From the NCBI GenBank assembly GCA_021772955.1, contig JAJFKZ010000027.1:1-50212 (forward strand): DNA of 50,212 nt, given 5' to 3'. The DNA comes from Gammaproteobacteria bacterium (GTDB lineage: Bacteria > Pseudomonadota > Gammaproteobacteria > Xanthomonadales > Wenzhouxiangellaceae). The notes below the pieces were generated by a model, which worked only from the letters and a program-made list of their open reading frames with translations, made no database searches and was not told the origin of the DNA. Made by a program: the position numbers and the translations under genes. Positions 34,075-43,766 of this stretch are shown here, one piece after another (positions within the stretch are counted from its first letter, which is position 1; the number at the start of each line of letters is the position of its first letter).

Positions 34075-35130
34075 GTGCAACTAGGGTCTTTGCTGAACAG
34101 AAACAGGCATCCATTTCTCGGGATCGATATTGGTTCCAGTACCATCAAGCTTGCAGCTGTGGTCAGGGATGGCGACAATTTTCGTCTGGAGCATCTGGCG
34201 GTGGAGCAATTGGATCCTGCTGCCATGGATCACAACTCCATCAAAAACCCATCGAAAGTCAGTGAGGCGCTGAGTCGCGTTTGGTACCAGAGCGCTGCCA
34301 AGCACAAGGAATGCGTGCTGGCTGTGCCACTGACCTCAACTTTCTCCCGCATGCTGTACCTGCCCGCCGGCCAATCCGAGTCCGAGCTTGAGAGCCAGGT
34401 GCAAATCGAGGCTGGGCAGATCGTGCCGTTCGAACTGAACGAAGTGAGCCTGGATTTTCAGGTCGTCGGTGTGGCGCCTGGTGATGAGGGGCTGATTGAG
34501 GTGTTGCTGGCAGCATCGCGCACCGAGAACGTCAACCAGTTGGAATCCATCGTCGACGAAGCCGGCCTCGAGCTGACGATTGTTGATATAGACAAGTATG
34601 CGTTGTTGAACAGCTTTATCTGCTTGCTGGAAACACCAGCACTGCGCGAAAAAACTGTCGCGTTGATGCATATCGGAGCCCATTCCATCATATTCATGGC
34701 GGTCAAGGATCGCAAGGAACTGTATGTCAAGGCCATCAACTTCGGCACCGCTCAACTGGAGCATCAGGTGGCGGAGTCGATCAATGATGAGGCAGATGCC
34801 ATCGCCTCACTGGAAGAGCCGGATGCGCGCACTGATGAGGAAATCATCCAGCCATTCCGTCATCAACTGGTACTGCAGATCAATCGCGCCCTGCAGGCCT
34901 ATGCATCGTCGTCCCAGTACCATCGCATCGAGCATGTGATTCTGTCTGGGGGCGGCAGCCGCCTGCTGACGCTGGCAGAGCACCTGCACGATGAACTGGA
35001 GCTGCCGGTGGAGGTGGCTGATTATTCTACCCGACTGACCATCGGCAGCAAGGTTTCCAAGCGTTTGCTGAAGACTCATGGACCTGCTCTGGCGTTGGCC
35101 TTGGGCCTGGCAATACGAGGCTGCGAATAA
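34075..35130 (+). CDS. pilM: Type IV pilus inner-membrane platform protein PilM
   Basis: Actin-like cytoplasmic ATP-binding protein that recruits PilN and links the pilus motor to the alignment complex. The 351-residue protein has FLGIDIGSSTIKLAAV (phosphate-1), VLAVPLTSTFSRMLYLPAG, QIEAGQIVPFELNEVSLDFQ and LSGGGSRL (adenosine motif). GTG 34075 with a GAGGA element upstream is the start. Its TAA shares one base with the pilN ATG. It is first in pilMNOPQ. Confidence 0.95.
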   Translation: MQLGSLLNRNRHPFLGIDIGSSTIKLAAVVRDGDNFRLEHLAVEQLDPAAMDHNSIKNPSKVSEALSRVWYQSAAKHKECVLAVPLTSTFSRMLYLPAGQSESELESQVQIEAGQIVPFELNEVSLDFQVVGVAPGDEGLIEVLLAASRTENVNQLESIVDEAGLELTIVDIDKYALLNSFICLLETPALREKTVALMHIGAHSIIFMAVKDRKELYVKAINFGTAQLEHQVAESINDEADAIASLEEPDARTDEEIIQPFRHQLVLQINRALQAYASSSQYHRIEHVILSGGGSRLLTLAEHLHDELELPVEVADYSTRLTIGSKVSKRLLKTHGPALALALGLAIRGCE

Positions 35131-35726
35131 TGTATCATCTGAACCTGTTGCCATGGCGAGAAGCCAGGAAAGTCAAACGTCAACGCCAGTTTGTTGGGGT
35201 TACGGTGGCGACTGCTGTCGCTGCATTCGGGCTGGTGCTGCTGACCAGCTGGCTGTATGGCCAGCAGATCGAAAACCAGCAAGAGCGCAATCGTTACATG
35301 AGCGCAGAGATCGCCAAGCTGGACGTGAGAATCGCCAGCATTGAAAAACTCAAGCAAGAGCGACAGCGTCTGCTATCACGCAAGAGCGTGATCGAAGAAT
35401 TGCAGATCAATCGCACGCTGATGGTGCATCTGTTTGATGAACTGGCCTCCACGGTGCCCGAGGGTATGCGTCTGAACCGTGTGCAGCAGCAAGGCAGCAA
35501 TCTGGTGATAGAAGGCATGACCCAGTCCAATGCGCGCGTCTCCACTTATTTGCGCAGTATTGAAGCTTCTGGCTGGCTGCATGATCCAGAGCTGATCATT
35601 ATCGAAGAAAAGAACGATGCCACGCCGGATCAACCTTATAACTTCCGGCTACGTGCCAGACTCGCTCCGCCCGGGCAAACTGATCCAGACGATATGCTCA
35701 TCGGTGGCCAGGAGGCATCATCATGA
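35130..35726 (+). CDS. pilN: Type IV pilus alignment protein PilN
   Basis: Bitopic inner-membrane protein of 198 residues. The N-terminal MYHLNLLPWREARK is the conserved PilM-binding INLLPWR-type motif. A single membrane helix (about 25-45) and a coiled coil (about 46-90) lead to a ferredoxin-like periplasmic domain with ELASTVPEGMRLNRV and GMTQSNARVSTYLRS. It pairs with PilO. It overlaps pilM by 1 bp and pilO by 4 bp. Confidence 0.95.
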   Translation: MYHLNLLPWREARKVKRQRQFVGVTVATAVAAFGLVLLTSWLYGQQIENQQERNRYMSAEIAKLDVRIASIEKLKQERQRLLSRKSVIEELQINRTLMVHLFDELASTVPEGMRLNRVQQQGSNLVIEGMTQSNARVSTYLRSIEASGWLHDPELIIIEEKNDATPDQPYNFRLRARLAPPGQTDPDDMLIGGQEASS

Positions 35727-36355
35727 ACTTCAATGATATCCGCGATCTGGATTTTACCGATCTGGGCAATGCCTCGAGTTCGGCGAAAGTGTTTATTCTT
35801 GCCATGCTGGTGATCGTCACTCTGGTACTCGGTTACCTGCTGATGATCAAGGATCAGCGCGTGGAGCTCGAATCGCTGGCGAAACAGGAATCCGAGTTGA
35901 AGCTGCAGTTCGAGCGCAAGCAGGGGCTGGCGGCCAATCTTGAAGAATACCAGCTGCAACTCGTGGAAATGAAAGAATTGCTGGATGTGATGCTGCGGCA
36001 ACTGCCGGGCAAAACCGAAATGCCTGATTTGCTTATCGACATCTCCCAAACAGCGTTGGCGACCGGCATACGCAACGAACTGTTTGAACCCGGCGCTGAG
36101 ATCAACAAGGGCTTCTATGCTGAAAAGCCGATCAGTATTCGCATGTTGGGTAGCTATCACCAGTTTGGCCAGTTTGTCTCCGGGGTGGCGTCGCTGCCAC
36201 GGGTGGTGATCATGACCATGAGTGATATTGAGCTGAAGCCGGTTGCGGGTCAGTCTGCCGGTGATCTGAGTATGCAGGGTACGCTGAAAACCTTCCGCTA
36301 TCTGGACGAAGATGAATTGCTGGCTCAGGGACAAACGGAGGCCGCCAATGGCTGA
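35723..36355 (+). CDS. pilO: Type IV pilus alignment protein PilO
   Basis: Partner of PilN with the same plan: short cytoplasmic tail, one membrane helix (about 25-43), coiled coil (about 45-90) and a periplasmic ferredoxin-like domain (LPGKTEMPDLLIDISQTAL, MLGSYHQFGQFVSGVASLPR). It has 210 residues, the usual size. The start overlaps pilN (ATGA), and the end overlaps pilP by 8 bp. Confidence 0.95.
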   Translation: MNFNDIRDLDFTDLGNASSSAKVFILAMLVIVTLVLGYLLMIKDQRVELESLAKQESELKLQFERKQGLAANLEEYQLQLVEMKELLDVMLRQLPGKTEMPDLLIDISQTALATGIRNELFEPGAEINKGFYAEKPISIRMLGSYHQFGQFVSGVASLPRVVIMTMSDIELKPVAGQSAGDLSMQGTLKTFRYLDEDELLAQGQTEAANG

Positions 36356-36902
36356 TTATGACTGGCATGGCCATGCACGTCTGCTGCGGGCTGTAGTCGT
36401 TGTTGGCGTAATGCTGCTGCTGTCGGCTTGCGGTTCGAGCAACAGCGATTTGCGCAATTATGTGGACAGTGTGCAGGCCAGGCCGCCTGGACCGATTGAG
36501 CCGATCCCCGAAATCCGTGTGGCCGAAAGCTTCGCCTATGATCCGACCGGTTTGCGTGATCCATTTGCTCGTCAACAGCAACAAGTGACAGAGTCAGGCG
36601 GTACATCCGATGGCCCCAGGCCAGATCCGGATCGGCGCAAGGAATTTCTCGAACGTTTCCCGCTGGATACATTGGAAATGGTCGGCACTCTGAGCAAGCA
36701 AGGTGATGTCTGGGGCTTGATACAAGACACCGAAGGTGTGGTACACCGTCTATCGGAAGGAAACTACATGGGACAAAATCATGGAAGAATTGCAGCTGTG
36801 TTGCCGGACCGGATCATCCTCGTTGAATTGCTGCCTGACGGTGGCGGTGGCTGGCTCGAACGTGAAGCCTCGGTGCAACTTGTTGATGTGGAAAGCAGCT
36901 GA
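36348..36902 (+). CDS. pilP: Type IV pilus lipoprotein PilP
   Basis: Inner-membrane lipoprotein that bridges PilN/PilO to the PilQ secretin. From ATG 36348 it is 184 residues, with lipobox LLSACG (Cys28). A disordered linker with the motif FAYDPTGLRDPFA precedes the beta-sandwich domain (FPLDTLEMVGTLSKQGDVWG, HRLSEGNYMGQNHGRI). The frame is open 12 codons further upstream inside pilO, but the signal peptide indicates this start. Confidence 0.94.
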   Translation: MADYDWHGHARLLRAVVVVGVMLLLSACGSSNSDLRNYVDSVQARPPGPIEPIPEIRVAESFAYDPTGLRDPFARQQQQVTESGGTSDGPRPDPDRRKEFLERFPLDTLEMVGTLSKQGDVWGLIQDTEGVVHRLSEGNYMGQNHGRIAAVLPDRIILVELLPDGGGGWLEREASVQLVDVESS

Positions 36903-36929
36903 AATGACACCGCCTGGCAGAGGTAGAAA

Positions 36930-39281
36930 ATGAACACTCTAAATGCACCCAAATCGCGCACAACAAAAGGAACAGTCATGCGTAGAGTCTCGTGTTTGTC
37001 AAACCGCTGGTATCTGATTTCGGTTGCGGCTATGGTCAGTTGCCTGGGCGCTCAACAGCTGTGCGCAGCTGAACTGACCTCGGCCAATTATCAGCAGGCC
37101 GATAACGGTGCCGAGATGACGTTTACCGTCAATGATCTCACCACCGAACCGTATGTCTTTACCACTGAATCACCGCCGCGACTGGTGCTGGAGTTCAGCG
37201 AAACCTTTACCGACTTACCAGCCAGTCCGAACGTGATCAACGAGAAACTGGTGCGTGCTTTTACCACCATCAGTGATGGTGCCAGAACCCGTGTCATCGT
37301 GGATTTGCAGGAACCGGCCGAATACAGCCTGTCGGTCAACGATGATATGGTGCAGATGCAGCTGCTGGCGTCCAGTCGGCAAGTGGCAGCGACACCTGCG
37401 CCGGTTCGCGCGACACCGACTTCGACCGCCGGCCAATCAGCAAGCCAGCCTGGCAGTGACAATTCAGGCTTCACCAATACAAATTTCAATGCCGCGCCAA
37501 CACAAGGGCGTGGTATGCCGGGCAATGAAGTTGAAGACATTGATTTTCGTCGTACCAGCACAGGTGGAGGCCGGATTGTGTTCCTGCTGTCTTCCGGCGG
37601 CGTCAGCACTGCGGTCAACCAGCGTGGCGACGAGCTGTTGGTTGACATGATGCAGACCCGGGTTCCTGCCAGTATGGAAAAAACCCTGGATGTGCAGGAC
37701 TTTGCCACCCCAGTGGTCAGAATTGCTACGACCGGGAATGGTGAAAATGCCCGCGCCAGCATACGTGTCAATGGTGACTATACCCATCAGGCTTATTTTG
37801 ATGGCAGTCAGTTTATCGTCGAGGTCGAGCCAGTGGTGAAGCCGCCCACAGCCGTGGCAGAAGTCGATGGCACCGCCAAGTTTTTTCAGAATCGCGCATA
37901 CAGCGGTGATCGCGTCACCTTCAACTTTCAGGATATTCCGGTGCGCTCAGTGCTGCAGCTGATTGCCGATGTGTCGGATTTGAACATCGTTGTGTCCGAT
38001 TCGGTTACCGGTAATCTCACCCTGCGCTTGCAGAATGTGCCATGGGATCAGGCGCTGGATCTGGTACTGGACACCAAGAACCTGGACAAGCGCCAAAACG
38101 GCAACGTGCTGTGGATCGCGCCAACCGGTGAAATTTCCGCTCGTGAGCAGCAGTTGTTGCAGGCGCAACGTGACAAGATGCAACTGGAACCGCTGCGTAC
38201 GCTGATGATCAGTGTCAGCTATGCCGAGGCAGTAGCTCTGGCCGAGCTGATCACATCCGCCTCGGGATCATCTGGTGGTGGCGGGACTCAGGACCAGCAG
38301 GGGCTGCTGTCCAATCGTGGTTCAGTGACGGTAGACGAGCGCACCAACACGCTACTGATCACCGATACGGCTGAAAACCTGGATGAAATCAATGACCTGA
38401 TTCAGATTCTGGATCGGCCGGTACGCCAGGTGCTGATCGAATCCCGCATTGTCATTGCCAATGATGACTTTGCCCATGAGTTGGGTGTGCGCTTTGGCGT
38501 GACCTCCACCGGTGAAAGCGATAAGGGTAGCGTGTTCACCACCTCAGGCTCAATCAATGCCACCGACCAGACCAACAATCTGGCGCTGGCCAATCGGCTG
38601 GCCGGTCGCGGCTCCAGTCTGCCGAACTTCATCAATGACGATATCGACGACGGTGAGGGCATACTGGTGCCGTCTCTGAACAACCGCCTGAACGTCAACT
38701 TGCCGGCATCCAATCCTGCCGGCCGCATTGGCTTCAGTGTGCTGGCAGCAGATTTTCTGCTGGATCTTGAGCTCTCTGCGCTGGAGTCTGAAGGCCGTGG
38801 CGAAGTGATCTCCACGCCGCGCGTGGTCACTGCCAACCAGGCCGAAGCATTTATCCAGCAGGGTGTGGAAATCCCGTTCGAACAGGCCACTTCATCCGGT
38901 GCCAGTAATGTTGAGTTCCGGGAAGCGGTACTGGAACTGCGTGTCACGCCGCTGATCACACCGGATGACCGGGTGCAACTGCAGCTGTCCGTGAAGCAGG
39001 ATACAGTGGGCGAAATCTTCCCCACAGCACAGGGTGGTCAGGTACCATCCATTGATACCCGTGAACTGGGTACCCGGGTGCTGATTGAGAATGGTGAAAC
39101 CATTGTATTGGGTGGGATCTTCACTGAAGAAACTGCGTACTCCAACGAAAAGGTTCCGTTGCTGGGTGACATCCCGGTGTTGGGTGTGTTGTTCCGGCGT
39201 CGCTCCAACTCCAGCAACAAGAGTGAGTTGCTGATGTTTGTCACGCCCACCATCCTGGAAGAGCGGGTCAGGCTGCCTTGA
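36930..39281 (+). CDS. pilQ: Type IV pilus secretin PilQ
   Basis: Outer-membrane secretin pore through which the pilus passes. It has 783 residues from ATG 36930. A second ATG at 36978 has its own AAAGGAA site and begins a more typical signal peptide (MRRVSCLSNRW... ending QQLCAA), so the real start may be there. It contains two AMIN domains (about 50-290, peptidoglycan-binding), an N0/STN domain (VTFNFQDIPVRSVLQLIADV), an N1/NolW-like domain, and the secretin core. The core ends GETIVLGGIF and PVLGVLFRRRS, with a C-terminal ELLMFVTPTIL. It is the last classic pil gene of the operon. Confidence 0.95.
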   Translation: MNTLNAPKSRTTKGTVMRRVSCLSNRWYLISVAAMVSCLGAQQLCAAELTSANYQQADNGAEMTFTVNDLTTEPYVFTTESPPRLVLEFSETFTDLPASPNVINEKLVRAFTTISDGARTRVIVDLQEPAEYSLSVNDDMVQMQLLASSRQVAATPAPVRATPTSTAGQSASQPGSDNSGFTNTNFNAAPTQGRGMPGNEVEDIDFRRTSTGGGRIVFLLSSGGVSTAVNQRGDELLVDMMQTRVPASMEKTLDVQDFATPVVRIATTGNGENARASIRVNGDYTHQAYFDGSQFIVEVEPVVKPPTAVAEVDGTAKFFQNRAYSGDRVTFNFQDIPVRSVLQLIADVSDLNIVVSDSVTGNLTLRLQNVPWDQALDLVLDTKNLDKRQNGNVLWIAPTGEISAREQQLLQAQRDKMQLEPLRTLMISVSYAEAVALAELITSASGSSGGGGTQDQQGLLSNRGSVTVDERTNTLLITDTAENLDEINDLIQILDRPVRQVLIESRIVIANDDFAHELGVRFGVTSTGESDKGSVFTTSGSINATDQTNNLALANRLAGRGSSLPNFINDDIDDGEGILVPSLNNRLNVNLPASNPAGRIGFSVLAADFLLDLELSALESEGRGEVISTPRVVTANQAEAFIQQGVEIPFEQATSSGASNVEFREAVLELRVTPLITPDDRVQLQLSVKQDTVGEIFPTAQGGQVPSIDTRELGTRVLIENGETIVLGGIFTEETAYSNEKVPLLGDIPVLGVLFRRRSNSSNKSELLMFVTPTILEERVRLP

Positions 39282-39347
39282 AGGCATTGACCGGACTACA
39301 GACTATTCACTGCCATGACCACAACATTATTAATGGAAGCTCAAGAC

Positions 39348-42023
39348 ATGCATGATAATCAAGGAATGAAACAGAGATTCGCCAGGCTTTTTGTCACCGC
39401 AATCAGCATCGCTTTCCTCTCCGCCTGCGGTGGCAGTGGTTCGCCAGGCAGTGGCGGTGGTACCGTGCCGCCCAATCCACCTACCATCAGCATCACGGTT
39501 GAGAGCACCACAGTGCCGGCCAATCCGTTGTTGCGCTTGCCGTCATTGTCCGCCCCGACCACCATCCAGCTTGCTGCCAGAGTCCGTGGTACCGGTGGCG
39601 CAGTGGTACCTGACGGCACCGTGGTGAACATTACCACCAACAATGCCTCAGTCGGTACGGTGTCAGTGCCGGATGATCCAGAAACCAATGATGTCAACGA
39701 ATTTACCACCTTCTTTGCCACGGTCGGTACCACTACCTCTGGTGGCAATGCCACGTTTTTCATGACCTCCGGTCGAACCGCTGGAACCGTCCGACTGACA
39801 GTCTCTACCACCGATCCTGGCACCGGCAATGCGGTCACCGCCTTCATTGATATCACAGTGACCGCCGTGGATCCGGCCGAGCAGGTTACGATTAGCGCCG
39901 GCCAGACCTCGTTGCCGGTCAATACTGCAGGCGTGGGGCCATTCATCGGTTCGCCCTTTCTGACCGAAGTTACCATTCAGTTTGTCGGTGCCGACGGCGT
40001 TCCGGTGAACCCGGCTGGTGACAGTTTTGGGGTCAGTATCGCGCCGGTCAGTCGTGCTTCATTCTCTACACTGGATGATGGCAGCACCGCTGATATTAAC
40101 GAGTTTTTTGTCAGTCTGGGGCAGGGACCGGTGAATGCTGTCAGCGGACAAGGCACCGTGTTTGTCAACTCAGGTACCCAGCCGGGAACGGCAACCCTGA
40201 CCGTGACCGGATCCGATCCATTCAGCGGTCAGAATTTTGCGGTGACCCAGGACTTCATCATCTCCGGCGGTGCAGCTGACGGACTGCCAGTTTCAGCCAG
40301 CCTGCAGGTGCCAGCACAGCCAGTGTTTGTGCAGGGTGTGGGCAGCGATAACAGCATACTGATCAATGCCCAGGTGCTGGATGCCGGTGGACAATTTGTG
40401 GTGGCACCACCGGACATCAACAATGTCGTAGTGCAACTGACGCGTCCGAACCCCAACAATTCCCGTCTGCAGGCAGTCAATGCCGCCGGTGTAACCGTCA
40501 GCGGCGACAGCATCGCGATACCCTCGGTCAACGGTTTGGCGACGTTCTCGTTCATCAGCGGCAGTACAGGTGGTGTGCATCAGCTGAATGTCACCGCCGA
40601 TGGCGCCGACAACAATGTTGACAATGGCATCCAACAGCCGGTGACCGGCATCTCGTCTGTCACCGTGGGTAACGGTCAGCTGGCCAGCATCGAGTTGGTT
40701 TCACCGACCGTGAATGCGATCACCATCAATCGTGTTAGCAACGTTGTGGATCCGGATGAGACCATCCAGGTGGATCCGGATACTGGGCTGGTCATTCCAC
40801 CGGATCCCAATGGCACCTATTCCTTGCCCTATACCATCATCGCCACGGACCCATTCGGTGCACCTGTGCCGGCCGGTACTGTGATCAGCTTCGGCAAGAT
40901 TGATGCGCCCACGGTGAACACTGGTCTAGGCGACAGCTTTGTCTTCTCCGGTATCGATGGCAATCCGCAGGAAGGCGCAACCTTGTTCACGGTTACAGCG
41001 GGCGGTTTCCTGGACGATCCGAACTTGCCGGACGAAGCGGTTGGCTTCAATGACACGCTGGTAACTTTTGGCAAGAGCGTGGCCGGTAACAGTGAGTTGG
41101 AATCTTCACGCTTTGTCAGTGCGGTCAACAGCAACCAGTCGCTGAATGTTCAGTCCAACTTCAACGACAACAACGCCGCTGGAGTCATTGTCAATGATGG
41201 TGCAGTGATACCGTATGCCATCGGACGTTCGACCATTGGCAACATCGAAGGCCAGGCTGCGACACGTGCCGATGGCACCGCAACCGTGGTGTTCACTTAT
41301 CCGATCAATGCATTGGGCAAACCGGTGATCATCTGGGCTCAGGGCACGCGACCCGATGGTGCAGTGATCCAGACGGTCGGTGATGCCGTGTCAGCCGTGT
41401 TCCCCGGCATAGCTCCGGCATCGCTGATCGTGGGCCCGAACCCGGTGCGCGGCAACAGTACTGAGAACATCTTCATCTGTGCATTTGATGCGCTTAGTTC
41501 GCCAATCAGCAATGCCACGATCAACTTCGCGCCGAGTGAAAATTTCAGCGTCGCTATCACACCGTCACCTCTGATCACCGGTGCCGATGGCTGTGTGGGT
41601 GCGGTCATCACCACGTCCGGTATCGCTTTTGACCAAAACGATCCAGCTGTTATCTTCAGCGGTCTGGGTGCAACCGCAACCCTGAATCTGGTCCCGCCGG
41701 GACCACCAATCCTGCAGGCACCGGGCAGTTGTCAACTGGTGACCAACGACAATTTCAATGTCATCATCAAGGTGTTGAGTGGCGATAATCAACCGCTGGG
41801 CGGTGTCAATGTTGATGCCACCTGTACCGGGGTCATGGTCAATCCGGCCAGCGCCACCAGCAACAGTGTGGGTGAAGCCGTGTTCACGCTGACCGCCGGT
41901 AATATGGGCAGTACTGGGCAATGCACATTCACTGCTGATGTTCAGGGTGTTATGCTCAGCGTCGATGTGGGCATACAGATCGGAGGCGTGATTCCATCAC
42001 CCGGAGTCAGCAACTGCAACTGA
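39348..42023 (+). CDS. Large Ig-like repeat lipoprotein downstream of pilQ
   Basis: A 891-residue exported protein. It has lipobox FLSACG (Cys27), then a Gly/Ser/Pro linker, then repeated Ig-like (Big_1/invasin type) beta domains. Repeats are visible as paired blocks such as NEFTTFFATVGTTTSGGNAT and NEFFVSLGQGPVNAVSGQGT, each followed by a GT[AV]xLTV strand. A later DPDTGLVIPPDPNGTYSLPY stretch is Asp-rich, and the last domains carry cysteine pairs. ATG 39348 has GGAAG 8 bp upstream; ATG 39366 lacks spacing. It lies 66 bp after pilQ and ends at a strong terminator, so it is probably in the pil transcript. The function is unknown; a surface or pilus-linked adhesin role is a guess. Confidence 0.82.
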   Translation: MHDNQGMKQRFARLFVTAISIAFLSACGGSGSPGSGGGTVPPNPPTISITVESTTVPANPLLRLPSLSAPTTIQLAARVRGTGGAVVPDGTVVNITTNNASVGTVSVPDDPETNDVNEFTTFFATVGTTTSGGNATFFMTSGRTAGTVRLTVSTTDPGTGNAVTAFIDITVTAVDPAEQVTISAGQTSLPVNTAGVGPFIGSPFLTEVTIQFVGADGVPVNPAGDSFGVSIAPVSRASFSTLDDGSTADINEFFVSLGQGPVNAVSGQGTVFVNSGTQPGTATLTVTGSDPFSGQNFAVTQDFIISGGAADGLPVSASLQVPAQPVFVQGVGSDNSILINAQVLDAGGQFVVAPPDINNVVVQLTRPNPNNSRLQAVNAAGVTVSGDSIAIPSVNGLATFSFISGSTGGVHQLNVTADGADNNVDNGIQQPVTGISSVTVGNGQLASIELVSPTVNAITINRVSNVVDPDETIQVDPDTGLVIPPDPNGTYSLPYTIIATDPFGAPVPAGTVISFGKIDAPTVNTGLGDSFVFSGIDGNPQEGATLFTVTAGGFLDDPNLPDEAVGFNDTLVTFGKSVAGNSELESSRFVSAVNSNQSLNVQSNFNDNNAAGVIVNDGAVIPYAIGRSTIGNIEGQAATRADGTATVVFTYPINALGKPVIIWAQGTRPDGAVIQTVGDAVSAVFPGIAPASLIVGPNPVRGNSTENIFICAFDALSSPISNATINFAPSENFSVAITPSPLITGADGCVGAVITTSGIAFDQNDPAVIFSGLGATATLNLVPPGPPILQAPGSCQLVTNDNFNVIIKVLSGDNQPLGGVNVDATCTGVMVNPASATSNSVGEAVFTLTAGNMGSTGQCTFTADVQGVMLSVDVGIQIGGVIPSPGVSNCN

Positions 42024-42051
42024 TAATGCTGATGCTTAGCTGAACTATCAG

Positions 42052-42080
42052 GCCCCGGTCGCTGACCGGGGCTTTTTTTT
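42052..42080 (+). terminator. Intrinsic terminator after the pil operon / Ig-like gene
   Basis: GCCCCGGTC and GACCGGGGC form a perfect 9-bp GC-rich stem with a GCT loop, followed directly by eight T residues. It sits 28 bp after the stop codon. This is the clearest rho-independent terminator in the window. The rest of the gap up to 42262 holds TTGACA at 42144-42149 without a good -10 box. Confidence 0.93.
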
Positions 42081-42262
42081 GCCCGGATTGTTGCTGCTGC
42101 GCCATGCTTGGGGTGCGATTGGTATCGGCATTCTGTGGCAGTATTGACATGGCTATTGAATGCAGACAAATTAACATGCATTGGACCCGGTCTGACAAAC
42201 TCCGGCGCAGGTTGGGTCAGCATCTCGAGCCCGACCTGAGCTATCTGAGTTAAACTAGCGAC

Positions 42263-43741
42263 ATGAATGAGTCTATGCAAGATACACCGCCATCAGTGCA
42301 CGAGCAGACTTCCACCGCTGCGCAGCAACAGAACGGCCCGACCGGCGACCATGATCGGTTGCAGCAGCAACTGCAAGCCTGCCGCCAGGCCTGGCTCAAG
42401 CACAAACCAACGCTGGTCGAGCGCAGACAGTTACTGGCCGAATTCAGCAAGGCTCTGAGCGCCTACGCACCGCGTCTGGTCGAAGCCATGTCGGACGACT
42501 TTGGGCACCGGCCCTATGCCGAGTCGATGCTCGGTGATGTGCTGCAGGTGCAAGAAGAAATCCGATTTACGCGCGCGCGCTTGCGGGCTTGGTGCAAACG
42601 CCGACCGGTGCCGGTAGATTGGAAATACTGGCCCGGGCAGGCCTGGCTGCAATACCGGCCCCTGGGTGTGGTCGGTGTGGTCAGTGCCTGGAATTACCCC
42701 TTGACCATCGGCCTGACACCACTGGTTTCGGTGCTGGCGGCCGGCAACCACGCCATGTACAAGCCATCCGAGTTCAATCCGGCCACCAACGCCGTACTGG
42801 CGGCAATGTTCAAGGATTTGTTTGCACCCGAACAGGTAGCGCTGGTCACCGGCGGCGCGGATGTTGGTGCGGCATTTACCGCCCTGCCGCTGGATCATCT
42901 TATCTTCACCGGCTCCACCGCGATAGGCCGCAAGGTCATGGCTGCAGCAGCGCAGCATCTGACGCCGGTGACACTGGAGTTGGGCGGCAAATCACCGGCC
43001 ATCATCAGCCGCCGCGAAAGCTTCGCTGAGGCAATGCAATCCATAGTCAGCGGCAAGTTGTTCAATGCCGGTCAGACCTGCATCGCGCCGGATTATGTCA
43101 TGCTGCCTGAAGGCACCGGTGCCGAGTTCATCAGTCTGTTGCGAGTGGCAGCACAAAAGGCCTACCCGCAAGCCAATCAGGGTGACGCCTATACCAGCAT
43201 CATCAGCACCGAGCACTATCAGCGGCTGCAGCTGCTGGTGCGCGAAGCCCAGGCTTCGGGTGCACAAATCACGCCTTTGTTTGAAGCCGATGACATCGAC
43301 CAGCAGCGCCGCATGACACCGGTGGCGGTGCTCAATCCCGATGTCGATTCCCGCTTGATGCGCGAAGAAATCTTCGGTCCCGTTCTACCGGTGCTGGAGA
43401 CGGCCGATCTGAACAGCGCCATGGCCTTCGTCAATGCCCGCCCCCGACCCTTGTCGCTGTATTTGTTCGGTGCTGATCGCGCCGAGCAAGAACGGCTGTT
43501 GGGTGGCGTCAATGCTGGTGGCATCTGCATCAACGACACGCTCCTGCACATGGCGCAGTTGCAGCTACCATTTGGTGGTATCGGTGCCAGTGGCATGGGG
43601 CATTACCATGGCTGGTATGGATTCAAGACCTTTTCGCAGGCGCAGCCGGTGTACAAGCAATCCCGGCTGTCATCATCGCGCCTGTTCAAGCCACCCTTTC
43701 GCGGCTGGAAGCAGCGGCTGATCAATCTGCTGGTACGCTGA
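42263..43741 (+). CDS. Aldehyde dehydrogenase, coniferyl-aldehyde type
   Basis: NAD(P)-dependent aldehyde oxidation to the acid. The 492-residue protein has SAWNYPLTIGLTPLVSVLAAGN and KPSE (cofactor), FTGSTAIGRKVM, catalytic Glu239 in LELGGKSPAI and nucleophile Cys273 in NAGQTCIAPDYV. A C-terminal GASGMGHYHGWYGFKTFSQ follows. The GHYHGxxGFxTFS end and lack of the longer C-terminus are typical of the CalB/fatty-aldehyde subgroup (class 3-like). The first ~30 residues are Gln/Thr-rich and non-conserved, so the true start could be later. The physiological aldehyde is not known. Confidence 0.9.
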   Translation: MNESMQDTPPSVHEQTSTAAQQQNGPTGDHDRLQQQLQACRQAWLKHKPTLVERRQLLAEFSKALSAYAPRLVEAMSDDFGHRPYAESMLGDVLQVQEEIRFTRARLRAWCKRRPVPVDWKYWPGQAWLQYRPLGVVGVVSAWNYPLTIGLTPLVSVLAAGNHAMYKPSEFNPATNAVLAAMFKDLFAPEQVALVTGGADVGAAFTALPLDHLIFTGSTAIGRKVMAAAAQHLTPVTLELGGKSPAIISRRESFAEAMQSIVSGKLFNAGQTCIAPDYVMLPEGTGAEFISLLRVAAQKAYPQANQGDAYTSIISTEHYQRLQLLVREAQASGAQITPLFEADDIDQQRRMTPVAVLNPDVDSRLMREEIFGPVLPVLETADLNSAMAFVNARPRPLSLYLFGADRAEQERLLGGVNAGGICINDTLLHMAQLQLPFGGIGASGMGHYHGWYGFKTFSQAQPVYKQSRLSSSRLFKPPFRGWKQRLINLLVR

Positions 43742-43766
43742 AGCAAGTGGAAGCGGGTGCTGTCGC

